NCBI GenBank assembly: GCA_002483365.1
Contig: DLHT01000014.1
Span: forward strand, 1 to 64,000
DNA length: 64,000 nt
DNA from: Cellvibrio sp. UBA7661
GTDB taxonomy: Bacteria; Pseudomonadota; Gammaproteobacteria; Pseudomonadales; Cellvibrionaceae
Direction of reading: 5' to 3'
Numbering within the stretch: the first letter of the stretch is position 1; every line of letters starts with the position of its first letter. The notes beneath the pieces were generated by a model that was given only the letters and a program-made list of their open reading frames with translations, was not told the DNA's origin and did no database searches. Made by a program: the position numbers and the translations under genes. This document shows positions 53,649 to 62,993 of the stretch, piece by piece.

Positions 53649-54574
53649 ACTGCCCCCGACAAATTACCCAAAACTACAGGCACCAAAACAATGGCTGCAG
53701 CTGCGCTGGCTGCCAGCATTGGCCATAACCAAAAATCGCGCCGCGCTAACCAACGCCCAAGCGAACGGCTTTCGGCAGTATCCATAATAGCGCGCACCAT
53801 ATGACTGCGGCTGACTTTATCGGCCGATTGTCCGTAGGCTGCAAGCATCGCTTTATGGGCAATCACATTAATTAACCGCGGCACGCCGCCAGACGCTTTG
53901 TATAACAAGGAAATAGCCGAACGGGAAAATAACGAAGCACCGCGATAGCCCGCGGAACTTAAACGATATGCAAGGTAATCCGGCAAACTGGCTTTGGGAA
54001 TAGTTTGCAAGTATTCAGCAAATACAATGCGCTGCTTCAATTGGCGCAGATCAGGACGATCAAGCAATTCATCCAACTCCGGCTGACCGAATAAAACCAC
54101 TTGAAGCAATTTACTTTTTTCAGTTTCCAAATTGGTCAGTAGACGCAATGCTTCTATTGTCTCGCGCGGCATGGCCTGCGCTTCATCCACTACCAAAACG
54201 ACTTGGCACTTTTGTTGTGCCAACTCGACCAAGCGCAAATTAATATCTTTTAATAATTGATACGAAGGTACATCCGGTGAATAAGGAATGCCTATTTCTT
54301 CAGCAAGAAACCATTTCAGTTCATCGGGTGTGAGATACGGGTTGGGAATATAAGCGGTGATGTAATTATCGCCCAAGCTAGCTAATAGCTTACGGCTAAG
54401 CAAGGTTTTACCTGTACCCACTTCGCCCACAATTTTGATAAAGCCTTCGCTGTGTTTTAACGCGAGTAAGAGTGTGCTCAATACTTCACGATGACTTTGG
54501 CTATTAAAATAAAATTGGGTATCAGGCGTTAATGAAAAAGGATGCTCCTTTAATCCAAAATGTTGCCGGTACAT
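53645..54574 (-). CDS. mshM: MSHA AAA ATPase MshM (ExeA-like)
   Basis: 309 residues. The opening YRQHFGLKEHPFSLTPD is typical of ExeA/MshM. Walker A GEVGTGKT is at 50-57, Walker B in VVLVVDEAQAMP. A C-terminal membrane segment ends the protein. By analogy with ExeA it may help place the secretin. Confidence 0.94.
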   Translation of the reverse strand: MYRQHFGLKEHPFSLTPDTQFYFNSQSHREVLSTLLLALKHSEGFIKIVGEVGTGKTLLSRKLLASLGDNYITAYIPNPYLTPDELKWFLAEEIGIPYSPDVPSYQLLKDINLRLVELAQQKCQVVLVVDEAQAMPRETIEALRLLTNLETEKSKLLQVVLFGQPELDELLDRPDLRQLKQRIVFAEYLQTIPKASLPDYLAYRLSSAGYRGASLFSRSAISLLYKASGGVPRLINVIAHKAMLAAYGQSADKVSRSHMVRAIMDTAESRSLGRWLARRDFWLWPMLAASAAAAIVLVPVVLGNLSGAV

Positions 54575-54613
54575 AAGGAACCTCGCGAGCGCAGATAATT
54601 ATCTGCGCACCAT

Positions 54614-56449
54614 TTATTTCTGGTTATTGCGGTAGGCATCGCCCATGCGCTGCATTCTGTCTTGCGCTTCGGTGAGCTGCGTATCCCAGGTTTTATCATC
54701 CACTACTATAGGGCGCAACAAAATCACCAATTCGGTTTTGGATTTGGCTTTATTTTTAGTGCGGAACAACGCATTGACGCCGGGAATATCGCCCAGCACC
54801 GGGCGCTTGCCGTCGCGATTATTGTTTGATTCGGTCATTAACCCACCCAACACAATCACTTGGCCATTAGCCGCTTTTACAATGCTGTCTGACTCGCGCA
54901 CACCACGCAATGCGAGAGGCAATGCAAACTCTTCACTACCCACGGTAAATACTTTTTGCTGGTCAGTGACTTCACTGACTACCGGATGGATGTGCAATAT
55001 CACTTCGCCATTTTCAGCAATTTGCGGGGTTACATCCAACGAGATGCCACTAAAAAATGACGACAATTCGATATTGGGTGTACTGGTTGTAGTGGCGGCA
55101 TTTTGTGTTTGGTTACTGGAAATACCCGTGACAAAATATTCATCTGAACCCACACGAATAACTGCTTTCTGGTTATTCACAGTAGATACGCGAGGACTGG
55201 ACAGCACTTGCACACTGCCCTGGGTTTCCAACAATGATAATAATTTGGTGATGTCTGTTACTTGAATTAAACCAGCAACGGTTCCACCAATTGCCTCCCT
55301 TGATGGAATTTCCCGATATTGCAACACACCATCTGCATCATAGTAAGGCTGACTAACCGTAATCGGCCGAAATTCATCAACCAATGCGTTGCTTCCATCG
55401 GTATTAACCGGAAACCCATCCTGAATATTTTTCGCTGCAGAGATTTGCCCGCTAATTGCTCCCCAATTAACACCAGCTTCAAACCCTTCGCTTAAACGCA
55501 CTTCAAGAATTTTTGCTTCCAAAATAACCTGGCGTTTGATGCTCAATTCAGAGCGCTCAAGGAAATTACGTACCGCGCTCAATTCATGCGGCATGGCTTT
55601 TACCACGATCATACCCGCTTGTGGCGTTACCATAACGGAACGATCATCGCCTACACCGCCGATAATCGATACTACGGTTTTTTCCAGCGATGCCCAAAAG
55701 TCAGTGCGGTTTAATGTTTGAACGCGAGAACCTGGCGTGAGTGCTGAACCGCCACCGCGACTGCCCTGTTGTTGATTTTGTGAGGCACTTTCAATCATGC
55801 CCAATAAATTGGAATTTTCATTTGCGGAATTATTATTTCCCCCGCCAGAATTATTACCGCTATTACCACCAGAACTTTGCGCGCGCCCAATCATTACGCT
55901 GGTATCGGACACACCAACGCGCTGCACATCCAAATAATTAATCTGGAACACTTCGGTGCGCAAGGCATTGGCGTAAATGGTGTAAATGTTGCGGTCTCTT
56001 TTGTATTCGTAGCCGTATATGTCACGCGTTACACGCAAAACATCTTCCACTGTTACATTCTTCAGATCGAGCGTTACTGCGCCATCAACATCAGGGTGCA
56101 CCACGATATTGATACCTGTTCCGTTCACCAAACCAAGAAAAAAATCACGCGCCGCAACATTGCGCACCGACACATCGAACCGCTCATTATTCGCCTTTGC
56201 CATACTGCCGGTTAACGACGAATTATTTAACAAGGCTTTATTCACTTCCGGAGGAACAGCTTTGCTTGCGGCGCCTTGTTCACGCTGCTGCTCAACGGCT
56301 TTATCCATTGCATCTTCAGTAATCAAACGTTGGTTATCGGTGGAGCTACAGGCACCCACTAACATAAGCACCAACACAAGCGGCATACGCGCCCAAGGTG
56401 TGTGGCATGGTTTGCCAAATTGTTTTTCAGGGTTGGTGAACATTGTCAC
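54614..56449 (-). CDS. mshL: MSHA outer-membrane secretin MshL
   Basis: 611 residues. An N-terminal lipoprotein-type signal (LVLMLVGACSS, Cys as lipidation site) is followed by STN and N-domains (NVAARDFFLGLVNGTGINIV), a Gly/Asn/Ser-rich loop (about 190-225) and the C-terminal secretin domain (QVLSSPRVSTVNNQKAVIRVG; GQVIVLGGLMTESN; PGVNALFRTK). It forms the ring through which the pilus leaves. It is four bases from mshK. Confidence 0.96.
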   Translation of the reverse strand: MTMFTNPEKQFGKPCHTPWARMPLVLVLMLVGACSSTDNQRLITEDAMDKAVEQQREQGAASKAVPPEVNKALLNNSSLTGSMAKANNERFDVSVRNVAARDFFLGLVNGTGINIVVHPDVDGAVTLDLKNVTVEDVLRVTRDIYGYEYKRDRNIYTIYANALRTEVFQINYLDVQRVGVSDTSVMIGRAQSSGGNSGNNSGGGNNNSANENSNLLGMIESASQNQQQGSRGGGSALTPGSRVQTLNRTDFWASLEKTVVSIIGGVGDDRSVMVTPQAGMIVVKAMPHELSAVRNFLERSELSIKRQVILEAKILEVRLSEGFEAGVNWGAISGQISAAKNIQDGFPVNTDGSNALVDEFRPITVSQPYYDADGVLQYREIPSREAIGGTVAGLIQVTDITKLLSLLETQGSVQVLSSPRVSTVNNQKAVIRVGSDEYFVTGISSNQTQNAATTTSTPNIELSSFFSGISLDVTPQIAENGEVILHIHPVVSEVTDQQKVFTVGSEEFALPLALRGVRESDSIVKAANGQVIVLGGLMTESNNNRDGKRPVLGDIPGVNALFRTKNKAKSKTELVILLRPIVVDDKTWDTQLTEAQDRMQRMGDAYRNNQK

Positions 56450-56453
56450 TGCC

Positions 56454-56819
56454 TCAATTATTTTGCTTAATCGATGAATGCTTTTTTACAACACTGGGTG
56501 ATAGTGTTAACACCCAGGTACGGCTGCCCTGTTGCAGCACCACGGTCTGCGCCAAAATACGCTGCACTTTAATGCCGTTAGATTCGGGAATCGTTTGGCC
56601 TTCGCGTAGGGTATTACCATTAACCACAGCCAGCTTGCGCCCCGGGCTAACCAACACCGCATCCAGCACCCAGTTATTGCCGCTTGCAGCATTTGTGCTC
56701 GCAACGTGCCCCAATGGAGCAGTAGGATCGCGGACGTCTTGTGCATTGAGTTTTTGTGTATTGAATAAAGCAGCACACAGTATGAAAAAAAAACAATAAT
56801 TGCCAAGAGTGTTACACAC
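56454..56819 (-). CDS. mshK: MSHA biogenesis protein MshK
   Basis: 121 residues with an N-terminal signal sequence (CFFFILCAALFNTQKLNA) and a small periplasmic domain (RDPTAPLGH, ESNGIKVQRI), similar to PilP/GspC-like proteins. It starts at a GTG that overlaps the mshJ stop codon. It probably links the inner-membrane complex to the secretin. Confidence 0.87.
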   Translation of the reverse strand: MCNTLGNYCFFFILCAALFNTQKLNAQDVRDPTAPLGHVASTNAASGNNWVLDAVLVSPGRKLAVVNGNTLREGQTIPESNGIKVQRILAQTVVLQQGSRTWVLTLSPSVVKKHSSIKQNN

Positions 56820-57510
56820 CGAGTAGGCCCTCCTCTGAACTCAGAGTAAAAACCCTGATATCAATCGTGGCATTAGGATATTGCTCAACGGTGTAATCCA
56901 ACGACTCCCAATAAAATTTCCATTCAAGATTTTCTATTTCTTTCATCAATTGAATAAGCTGCGGGTAACTACCTGCTACACGGATCAGCACACCGTGTTT
57001 ATAAACGCCGGTACCACCGGTATTGTTACCGGTACTATTAGCTGCACTATTTTGTGAATTTTGAACTGCAAGGTTCTCCACCAATTGCAATTCTGTCACA
57101 GCCAGCGTGCGCACTTGCAATAACGTCACGTTGTTGGTGCGCAGCAATACTTCTTGCAACACTTTGGGTAATTGTTCTGCACTGATTAAACCCTGCGATA
57201 AACCCGATAATTGCGACTCGATACTTTCAATATTGCTGGTGAGCCGATTGATTTCATTTTTCTTGGCGATAGCAGGATCACTTGCCATTGTTTGGGAAAG
57301 GGTTGCAATCTGGCTTTCCTGACTTTTTTGTTCGGTAGCTATTTGCGTTAACTGGCTATTTAAGTCAGCGCGTTCACGGTCAAACTTTGCTTGAACCAGA
57401 AAATTCCACAATAAAAAGATCACGGCCAATGAGGTCAAAAAAATCAATACCCGCTCACGCAGTATGCGGCTATCGATTTTCTCCATAAGTTGGGTGATGG
57501 CTGGTGACAT
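56812..57510 (-). CDS. mshJ: MSHA biogenesis protein MshJ
   Basis: 232 residues of PilO/GspM type. One N-terminal membrane helix (VLIFLTSLAVIFLLWNFLV) is followed by a coiled coil (about 40-100) and a ferredoxin-like periplasmic domain. It overlaps mshI2 by one base (TGATG) and mshK by eight. Confidence 0.9.
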   Translation of the reverse strand: MSPAITQLMEKIDSRILRERVLIFLTSLAVIFLLWNFLVQAKFDRERADLNSQLTQIATEQKSQESQIATLSQTMASDPAIAKKNEINRLTSNIESIESQLSGLSQGLISAEQLPKVLQEVLLRTNNVTLLQVRTLAVTELQLVENLAVQNSQNSAANSTGNNTGGTGVYKHGVLIRVAGSYPQLIQLMKEIENLEWKFYWESLDYTVEQYPNATIDIRVFTLSSEEGLLGV

Positions 57511-58172
57511 CAGTTTTCACCTCGCACTTTTTGGTTCATCTCCAACAGCATTTGTACTGCGGTTTTAGTTTCAGGCTCATTATTTTCCACTTGTTTTGCC
57601 AGGGAAAACTCAAATACTCCTTGATTGTTTTTAAGTGGTGCCACATTCAAAACGCCAAAAGCAGATTGCGCAAAAACAGGTTCTGTACGTAACCGCTGGA
57701 TATACAGAGGGATTTGGTCCGCCGCACGGGTTTTACCCGCAAATTCAATGTAATTTCCACCTGCTTGCAATGAAAAAACATTCAGGCTGACAGTATCGAG
57801 CGACTGCCGCCCCATCGCCTGTAAATGCGCAGAAAAACCTGAATTATTACCAAGCTTTTTATTGGCGATAATTGCAAAAATTTGTTCGCGCCGCGCTTGC
57901 TCCTGTTGCAATTGCACAATTTGGGCATCCAACTCCGCCAGATTGCTTTGTGGCCGCTGTTGTTCCAATTGCTTAAGCTGATTTTTTATTTGCTCTAACT
58001 GTACGCGTTGCTGCTCTACGGATTGAACAAGTTCGCGATTATGTTTGGTACTAAACACACTGACCAATATCAACAGAACAATAAAAATCACCACGCCCCA
58101 CAGCATATGAATGCTGCGCAAAGGTTCGCGGTTGGGTTGAAACTCTGGCAGGTATAAATTGATCTGTTGCAT
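57510..58172 (-). CDS. MSHA biogenesis protein MshI2 (PilN-like)
   Basis: 220 residues. A PilN-like start (QQINLYLPEFQPNREPL) is followed by a membrane helix (about 25-42), a long Gln/Leu-rich coiled coil and a small periplasmic domain. In Vibrio this part is often joined to or follows MshI. It lies one base after mshI. Confidence 0.88.
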   Translation of the reverse strand: MQQINLYLPEFQPNREPLRSIHMLWGVVIFIVLLILVSVFSTKHNRELVQSVEQQRVQLEQIKNQLKQLEQQRPQSNLAELDAQIVQLQQEQARREQIFAIIANKKLGNNSGFSAHLQAMGRQSLDTVSLNVFSLQAGGNYIEFAGKTRAADQIPLYIQRLRTEPVFAQSAFGVLNVAPLKNNQGVFEFSLAKQVENNEPETKTAVQMLLEMNQKVRGEN

Positions 58173-58173
58173 A

Positions 58174-59166
58174 TCAACCCTGCCCTACGTGATCTTGTCG
58201 CAATGCTGCACCTATGGCATGCAATGAAAGCGAAAGAATATGATCGGGAATAGAATCGGGAATTTGTATGCCTGCATCTACATCTAATAGATGGATGGAA
58301 ACCGCTAAGGCGTTGCGAATTTCGGGAGTTAATTTATCAGCCGTCACATTTTCACCGCAGAGATAAATATGGCTGGGCGGAACCTGGCGCATTTGCCGCT
58401 CGAAATAATCCAGTGAGCGTTGCAGTTCCAACACCAAGGCATCGCCGGGTAGATCATCGAGCAGGCCTGCATTGTATGAGAGCGAAAATTGCCGCGATAA
58501 ATACAAATTTCCATCGCGGATAATTTGCAAGCTGCCACCGCCTTGCTGCAATTTAACAATAGCGACGCCACGTTTGGTATCGCAACAGGCTTCTGCCAAA
58601 TTGCGCAACACCAACTCAGGGATATCGATATTTTTCAGGCTCATACCGCTAGCCTTCGCCAAGGCAACCTGAGCTTCAATGTGTTTACGCTGGGCGACTA
58701 CAGCATAGGCCATACGGCTGGTGCCGCGGGCGCTGTCTTCTGGCAATAGAAAAGCATCGACAATAGCTTCTGATACCGGGAATTGAATGAGATCTTTGAT
58801 CCGCCAACGCAAGGCTTCGGCCAACTCTTCAGCAGGGACTTTGGGTGCTTCGCCTAAAATAAGCTGGTAGTTGTCACTCCCCATTACCAGATTGCAGGGG
58901 ATTTTTTGTAAGCCCAATTTAAGCAGCCGTGCGCGCAACAGTTCTGCCGGATCTATTCCGTCTTCTGCGGGAATAAAATCGCAACTGAGTAATATGGGTT
59001 GTTGGGTTGCTGGCCGTTGGATATGGGCGAAAGCGATGCCTGCCGCAGAAACATCTACGCCTATCATCTGATTCTGGCGACTTGTGCCGCGCAAAAGTCG
59101 GGCTATTTTGTCCGCAAATTGCTTCAAATCGAGACTCTCTCGGATTACATCCTCTACTACCGCCAT
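58174..59166 (-). CDS. mshI: MSHA biogenesis protein MshI (PilM-like)
   Basis: About 330 residues of the actin-like PilM fold (MIGVDVSAAGIAFAHI, PCNLVMGSDNYQLIL, GVAIVKLQQGGGSLQII). It acts at the cytoplasmic face and binds the PilN-like partner. It is the first gene of the MSHA operon here. The start is uncertain: ATG at 59166 is used, with its GGGGGA very close to the codon, while a TTG at 59211 would add 15 residues. mshH, which precedes mshI in Vibrio, is not present: trmL is the divergent neighbour. Confidence 0.9.
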   Translation of the reverse strand: MAVVEDVIRESLDLKQFADKIARLLRGTSRQNQMIGVDVSAAGIAFAHIQRPATQQPILLSCDFIPAEDGIDPAELLRARLLKLGLQKIPCNLVMGSDNYQLILGEAPKVPAEELAEALRWRIKDLIQFPVSEAIVDAFLLPEDSARGTSRMAYAVVAQRKHIEAQVALAKASGMSLKNIDIPELVLRNLAEACCDTKRGVAIVKLQQGGGSLQIIRDGNLYLSRQFSLSYNAGLLDDLPGDALVLELQRSLDYFERQMRQVPPSHIYLCGENVTADKLTPEIRNALAVSIHLLDVDAGIQIPDSIPDHILSLSLHAIGAALRQDHVGQG

Positions 59167-59308
59167 TCCCCCAGAGCGTGCCTTTTGCACAGCCGCTGGT
59201 TTTCGGGGCAATCATTTCTTAGGACTTTCTCAGGACGATCTTAGTTGTGATCTATTTTGTGCAGTCAGTGGCCGCCACTTTTTTACAGGAAAGCTAATAA
59301 CTCTTGCT

Positions 59309-59314
59309 TATAAT
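59309..59314 (+). promoter_or_regulatory. Consensus -10 box upstream of trmL
   Basis: A perfect TATAAT lies 59 bases before the trmL ATG, with TG two bases upstream (near extended -10). No good -35 is seen at the right distance. Confidence 0.4.
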
Positions 59315-59372
59315 TGGCACCAGAAACATAACCGTTAACAGAGAACATAGACCATAAAGGTAGAAAAGCCAA

Positions 59373-59837
59373 ATGCTGCACATAGTTCTTTTTGAGCCTG
59401 AAATTCCGCCAAATACCGGGAACATAATCCGGCTCGCTGCCAATACCGGTTGCCAATTACATTTGATCGAACCGCTGGGCTTCAGCCTGGATGAAAAAAG
59501 CGTAATCCGTGCGGGAATGGACTATGCAGAAACCCAGGATCTGCGCCGCCATCGCGATTGGGAATCCTTTTTAGCCAGTGAACAGCCTGCGCGTATTTTT
59601 GCCTTGAGTACCAAGGGCACCCATTGTCATAGCGATGCGCAATTTCAGGCCGGTGATTATTTGCTTTTTGGCCCCGAGTCGCGCGGTTTGCCAGCCAGTA
59701 TCCGCGAGTCACTCCCCGCCAATCAGGTATTGCGCATCCCCATGGCCGCCAATAGTAGGAGCATGAACCTCTCCAACGCCGTTGCGGTGATGGTTTATGA
59801 AGCCTGGCGCCAATTGGGGTATGCTGGCGCGCTTTAG
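59373..59837 (+). CDS. trmL: tRNA (cytidine/uridine-34-2'-O)-methyltransferase TrmL
   Basis: 154 residues of the SPOUT family. The knot-forming motifs are FEPEIPPNTGNIIRLAANTG, LLFGPESRGLP and IPMAANSRSMNLSNAVAV. It methylates the 2'-OH of the wobble base in tRNA-Leu isoacceptors. It is divergent from mshI and precedes the two flavodoxin genes. Confidence 0.96.
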   Translation: MLHIVLFEPEIPPNTGNIIRLAANTGCQLHLIEPLGFSLDEKSVIRAGMDYAETQDLRRHRDWESFLASEQPARIFALSTKGTHCHSDAQFQAGDYLLFGPESRGLPASIRESLPANQVLRIPMAANSRSMNLSNAVAVMVYEAWRQLGYAGAL

Positions 59838-59861
59838 CAACGCAGGATGGAACACAATCCC

Positions 59862-60308
59862 ATGAGTAAAATCCAGATTTTTATTGGCAGCGTTTACGGT
59901 GGCGCAGAGCAAGTAGGTGAAATCCTCAGCGAACAACTCACTGCACTCGGTCACGATGTCACCCTCAATACCTATGCCCGCGCTGAAGATCTGGCGCGCG
60001 ACCCGGACGAGATCATCCTGCTGTGCCATTCCAATACCGGCTCGGGCGAGCTGCCCGACAATATCCAGCCTCTGTATTTACACCTCACCCGGGATTATCC
60101 GCGTATCGCCGGGCGCCGTTACGGGGTCGTTAATTTGGCTGATAGTAGTTATCACACCTTCAATGATGCAGGACGCATGTTGGATGCCGCCTTTGAAGAC
60201 CTGGGCGCTGTGCGTATTGGCGAACCACTGGTATTAGATGCGAGTAATGGCGATGACGCAGCAACCCTTGCACGCGATTGGGTGCAGAATTGGGCGAAAC
60301 TGCTCTAA
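59862..60308 (+). CDS. Flavodoxin, MioC-like
   Basis: 148 residues with a short-chain flavodoxin fold. The FMN phosphate-binding loop is FIGSVYGGAEQV, and HSNTGSGELPDN and NLADSSYHTFN follow. This pattern is that of MioC, an electron carrier linked to biotin synthase in Escherichia coli. The ATG at 59862 gives a normal N terminus; ATG at 59847 is the alternative and lies nearer the AGGA. It lies 24 bases after trmL. Confidence 0.88.
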   Translation: MSKIQIFIGSVYGGAEQVGEILSEQLTALGHDVTLNTYARAEDLARDPDEIILLCHSNTGSGELPDNIQPLYLHLTRDYPRIAGRRYGVVNLADSSYHTFNDAGRMLDAAFEDLGAVRIGEPLVLDASNGDDAATLARDWVQNWAKLL

Positions 60309-60358
60309 AACAACGCGCCGATTGCGGCCAATTAATTGAATAGATGTTGTGATTGATT

Positions 60359-60895
60359 ATGAGTGAAACCAAAACCATCGGCCTGTTTTATGGCAGCTCA
60401 ACCTGCTACACCGAAATGGCCGGCGAAAAAATCCGCAAAGTTATCCATACCCTTATGGGTGAAGAGTGCGTGGATTTTTTTAACATCGCTGATACCCCGA
60501 TTATCCAAACCCAATTTTACGATTACCTGATTTTCGGCATTCCCACTTGGGATTACGGCGAGCTGCAAGAACACTGGGAAGAAATTTGGGACGAGTTGGA
60601 TGAACTGGACTTCACCGGCAAAAAAATCGCTATTTATGGCTTGGGTGATCAGGTGGGTTACCCTGAATGGTTTTTGGATGCCATGGGATACCTGCACAGC
60701 AAATTAGTCCACCGCGGTGCAACGCCTTTCGGTTATTGGCCACGCACCGGTTACGAATTTGAAGCATCAAAAGCCCTTACCGCCGACGGCAATTATTTTG
60801 TTGGACTGGCGCTGGACGATGAAAACGAATTTCAATTAAGTGATGCACGCATCCAGCAGTGGTGTGCGCAAATTTTGAAAGAGTTTGGTTTGTGA
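60359..60895 (+). CDS. fldB: Flavodoxin FldB
   Basis: 178 residues, a long-chain flavodoxin: the FMN loop FYGSSTCYTEM, the aromatic loop IPTWDYGELQEHWEE, and the GLGDQVGYPEWFLDAMGYL segment typical of FldB. It carries single electrons to reductive enzymes in the cytoplasm. The ATG at 60359 is chosen over a TTG two codons before. Its stop codon overlaps the mnmC start (GTGA). Confidence 0.93.
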   Translation: MSETKTIGLFYGSSTCYTEMAGEKIRKVIHTLMGEECVDFFNIADTPIIQTQFYDYLIFGIPTWDYGELQEHWEEIWDELDELDFTGKKIAIYGLGDQVGYPEWFLDAMGYLHSKLVHRGATPFGYWPRTGYEFEASKALTADGNYFVGLALDDENEFQLSDARIQQWCAQILKEFGL

Positions 60896-62943
60896 GCGAC
60901 TCCCCCAATACTGTTTCGGTGCAACACGCCCAATTAGCCTGGGATGACGATGGCCAACCTTTATCCAGTCTGTTTGGCGATGTGTATTTCTCGCGCGCAA
61001 ATGGGCTGGAGGAAACCCGCCATGTTTTTCTGCAACACAATCAATTGCGCGAGCGCTGGCAACAACTGGGTAATGGAGATCATTTCACGATTGCAGAAAC
61101 CGGTTTTGGCTCCGGCCTGAATTTTTTAGCTGCGTGGCAATTGTGGCTGGAAACAGCCCCTGCTACTGCGCAATTGCATTTCGTCAGTGTTGAAAAATTT
61201 CCGCTCGCCAAAAGCGATTTACAGCGAGCCTTGGCACTTTGGCCTGAATTGCATGAATTAATCGATCAGCTTGTACAACACTATCCCGTGTTTGTGGGCG
61301 AAGGATTTCATCGCCTGATCTTTATGGATGGGCGTATCCAGTTGACCTTGATTATCGGTGATGCCACGGACGGATTTACTCAGCTGCTCTCCTCCACTCA
61401 CCCTTCGTTTTCACATTTCTGTGCAAAAATTGATGCATGGTTTCTCGACGGTTTTGCGCCTGCCAAAAACCCGCAAATGTGGAGCGATGCCTTATTTGAC
61501 GTTATCCGTTTGCTGAGTAAACAAGGCACAACCGCAGCGACATTCAGTGCAGCTGCGATTGTCAAAAACGGATTAAAACGCGCAGGATTTGCCATTCAAA
61601 AAGTGGCTGGATTTGGCCGCAAACGGGAAATGACCAAAGCTTTAATGGAGCAAGCACCTGAGCAGGCTTCAATCGATACATCACAATATCGCAGCTACTC
61701 GCCCTACCCTGTACCCTGGACAGTTAACGCACACTATTCAACGCCCGCAGAAAAACAGGCATTAATTATTGGTGCCGGACTTGCCGGTTGCACCAGTGCC
61801 CATGCCTTGGCAACGCGCGGTTGGAAAGTAACTCTGGTTGAACGCCATGCAGAGATTGCAGTGGAAGCATCCGGTAATCCACAAGGTGTGCTTTATGCAA
61901 AACTCTCCCACAAAAATGAAGCGCAAGCAGAATTCAATTTAGCCTGTTTGCAATTTGCACTGCATTTTTATCGCGCTTACTGGAACGACTGTGGCGGGAG
62001 AACCGGCGTGTTGCAATTAGCGCACAATGAATCTGAACAACAATTGCACGAGTTATTGCGCGATAAATTTTCAACCGCCAATGAACTGGTCGAGTTTGTG
62101 GATGCAACCACGGCAAGTGCAATTGCCGGAGTATCACTCACGCACAGCGCGCTGTATTTTCCGCAGGCAGGCTGGATAAATCCGCGCGCACTTTGCGCTG
62201 CACTGGTTGCACACCCCAACATTAATGTGATCACCAATTGCAATACCGAAGCGCTGGATTACATCGATGATCGATGGTGCATCCGTAACCGCCCGGAATT
62301 ACATGCACCAGTAGCAATTATTGCCAACGCGCGCGATGCAAAACGTTTTAGCCAAAGTGCAAACTTGCCTATTAAGTCGATTCGCGGACAAATCAGTTAT
62401 GTGCCGCAATCTGACGCAAGCAGCAAACTGAAAACAGTAGTCTGCAGTGAAGGTTATATTGGCCCCGCGATTGATGGTTTTCATTGCACCGGAGCCACGT
62501 TTAACTTGCGTGACGAAACGCGCGAGCTGCGCGAAGAAGATCATCGCACCAATCTCAACAACTTACGGGAGCCTTTAGGGAATTTGGCGGCAGATTGGGA
62601 ACATCTGGATCTTGCCCAATTGAATGGGCGCGCTGCATTTCGCTGTACCCTGCCCGATTATTTACCGCTGGTTGGTGCTGTTGCTGACGAACCACTGATG
62701 GAACAAAATTTTGCCCCGCTGCGTAAAAACGCCCGCGCAGCTATCCAACAAACCGGGAACTACTTAGCCGGTTTGTATATCAATATCGGTCACGGCTCAC
62801 GCGGCCTTGCCTACACCCCACTATGCGCAGAACTGCTGGCAGCGGAAATCAACCGGGAAATATTACCGGTGCCACGTGAGCTGGCCAATGCACTCAACCC
62901 TGCCCGTTTTTTAATCAGGGACATAATCAAGAACAAACGCTAG
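60892..62943 (+). CDS. mnmC: Bifunctional tRNA mnm5s2U biosynthesis protein MnmC
   Basis: 683 residues. The N-terminal half is a SAM methyltransferase (FTIAETGFGSGLNFLAAWQL; DAWFLDGFAPAKNPQMW), the C-terminal half an FAD-dependent oxidase (dinucleotide motif LIIGAGLAGCTSAHAL near residue 295; ASGNPQGVLYAKLS). It converts cmnm5s2U34 to nm5s2U34 and then to mnm5s2U34, acting after MnmEG and MnmA. The start is a GTG overlapping the fldB stop codon in GTGA, with GAAAGAG upstream, so the two are coupled. Confidence 0.96.
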   Translation: MSDSPNTVSVQHAQLAWDDDGQPLSSLFGDVYFSRANGLEETRHVFLQHNQLRERWQQLGNGDHFTIAETGFGSGLNFLAAWQLWLETAPATAQLHFVSVEKFPLAKSDLQRALALWPELHELIDQLVQHYPVFVGEGFHRLIFMDGRIQLTLIIGDATDGFTQLLSSTHPSFSHFCAKIDAWFLDGFAPAKNPQMWSDALFDVIRLLSKQGTTAATFSAAAIVKNGLKRAGFAIQKVAGFGRKREMTKALMEQAPEQASIDTSQYRSYSPYPVPWTVNAHYSTPAEKQALIIGAGLAGCTSAHALATRGWKVTLVERHAEIAVEASGNPQGVLYAKLSHKNEAQAEFNLACLQFALHFYRAYWNDCGGRTGVLQLAHNESEQQLHELLRDKFSTANELVEFVDATTASAIAGVSLTHSALYFPQAGWINPRALCAALVAHPNINVITNCNTEALDYIDDRWCIRNRPELHAPVAIIANARDAKRFSQSANLPIKSIRGQISYVPQSDASSKLKTVVCSEGYIGPAIDGFHCTGATFNLRDETRELREEDHRTNLNNLREPLGNLAADWEHLDLAQLNGRAAFRCTLPDYLPLVGAVADEPLMEQNFAPLRKNARAAIQQTGNYLAGLYINIGHGSRGLAYTPLCAELLAAEINREILPVPRELANALNPARFLIRDIIKNKR

Positions 62944-62993
62944 CGGCAAACCCTGTCTATACTCTTTAGCATTCCATAAAGAGAGGTATCGCT

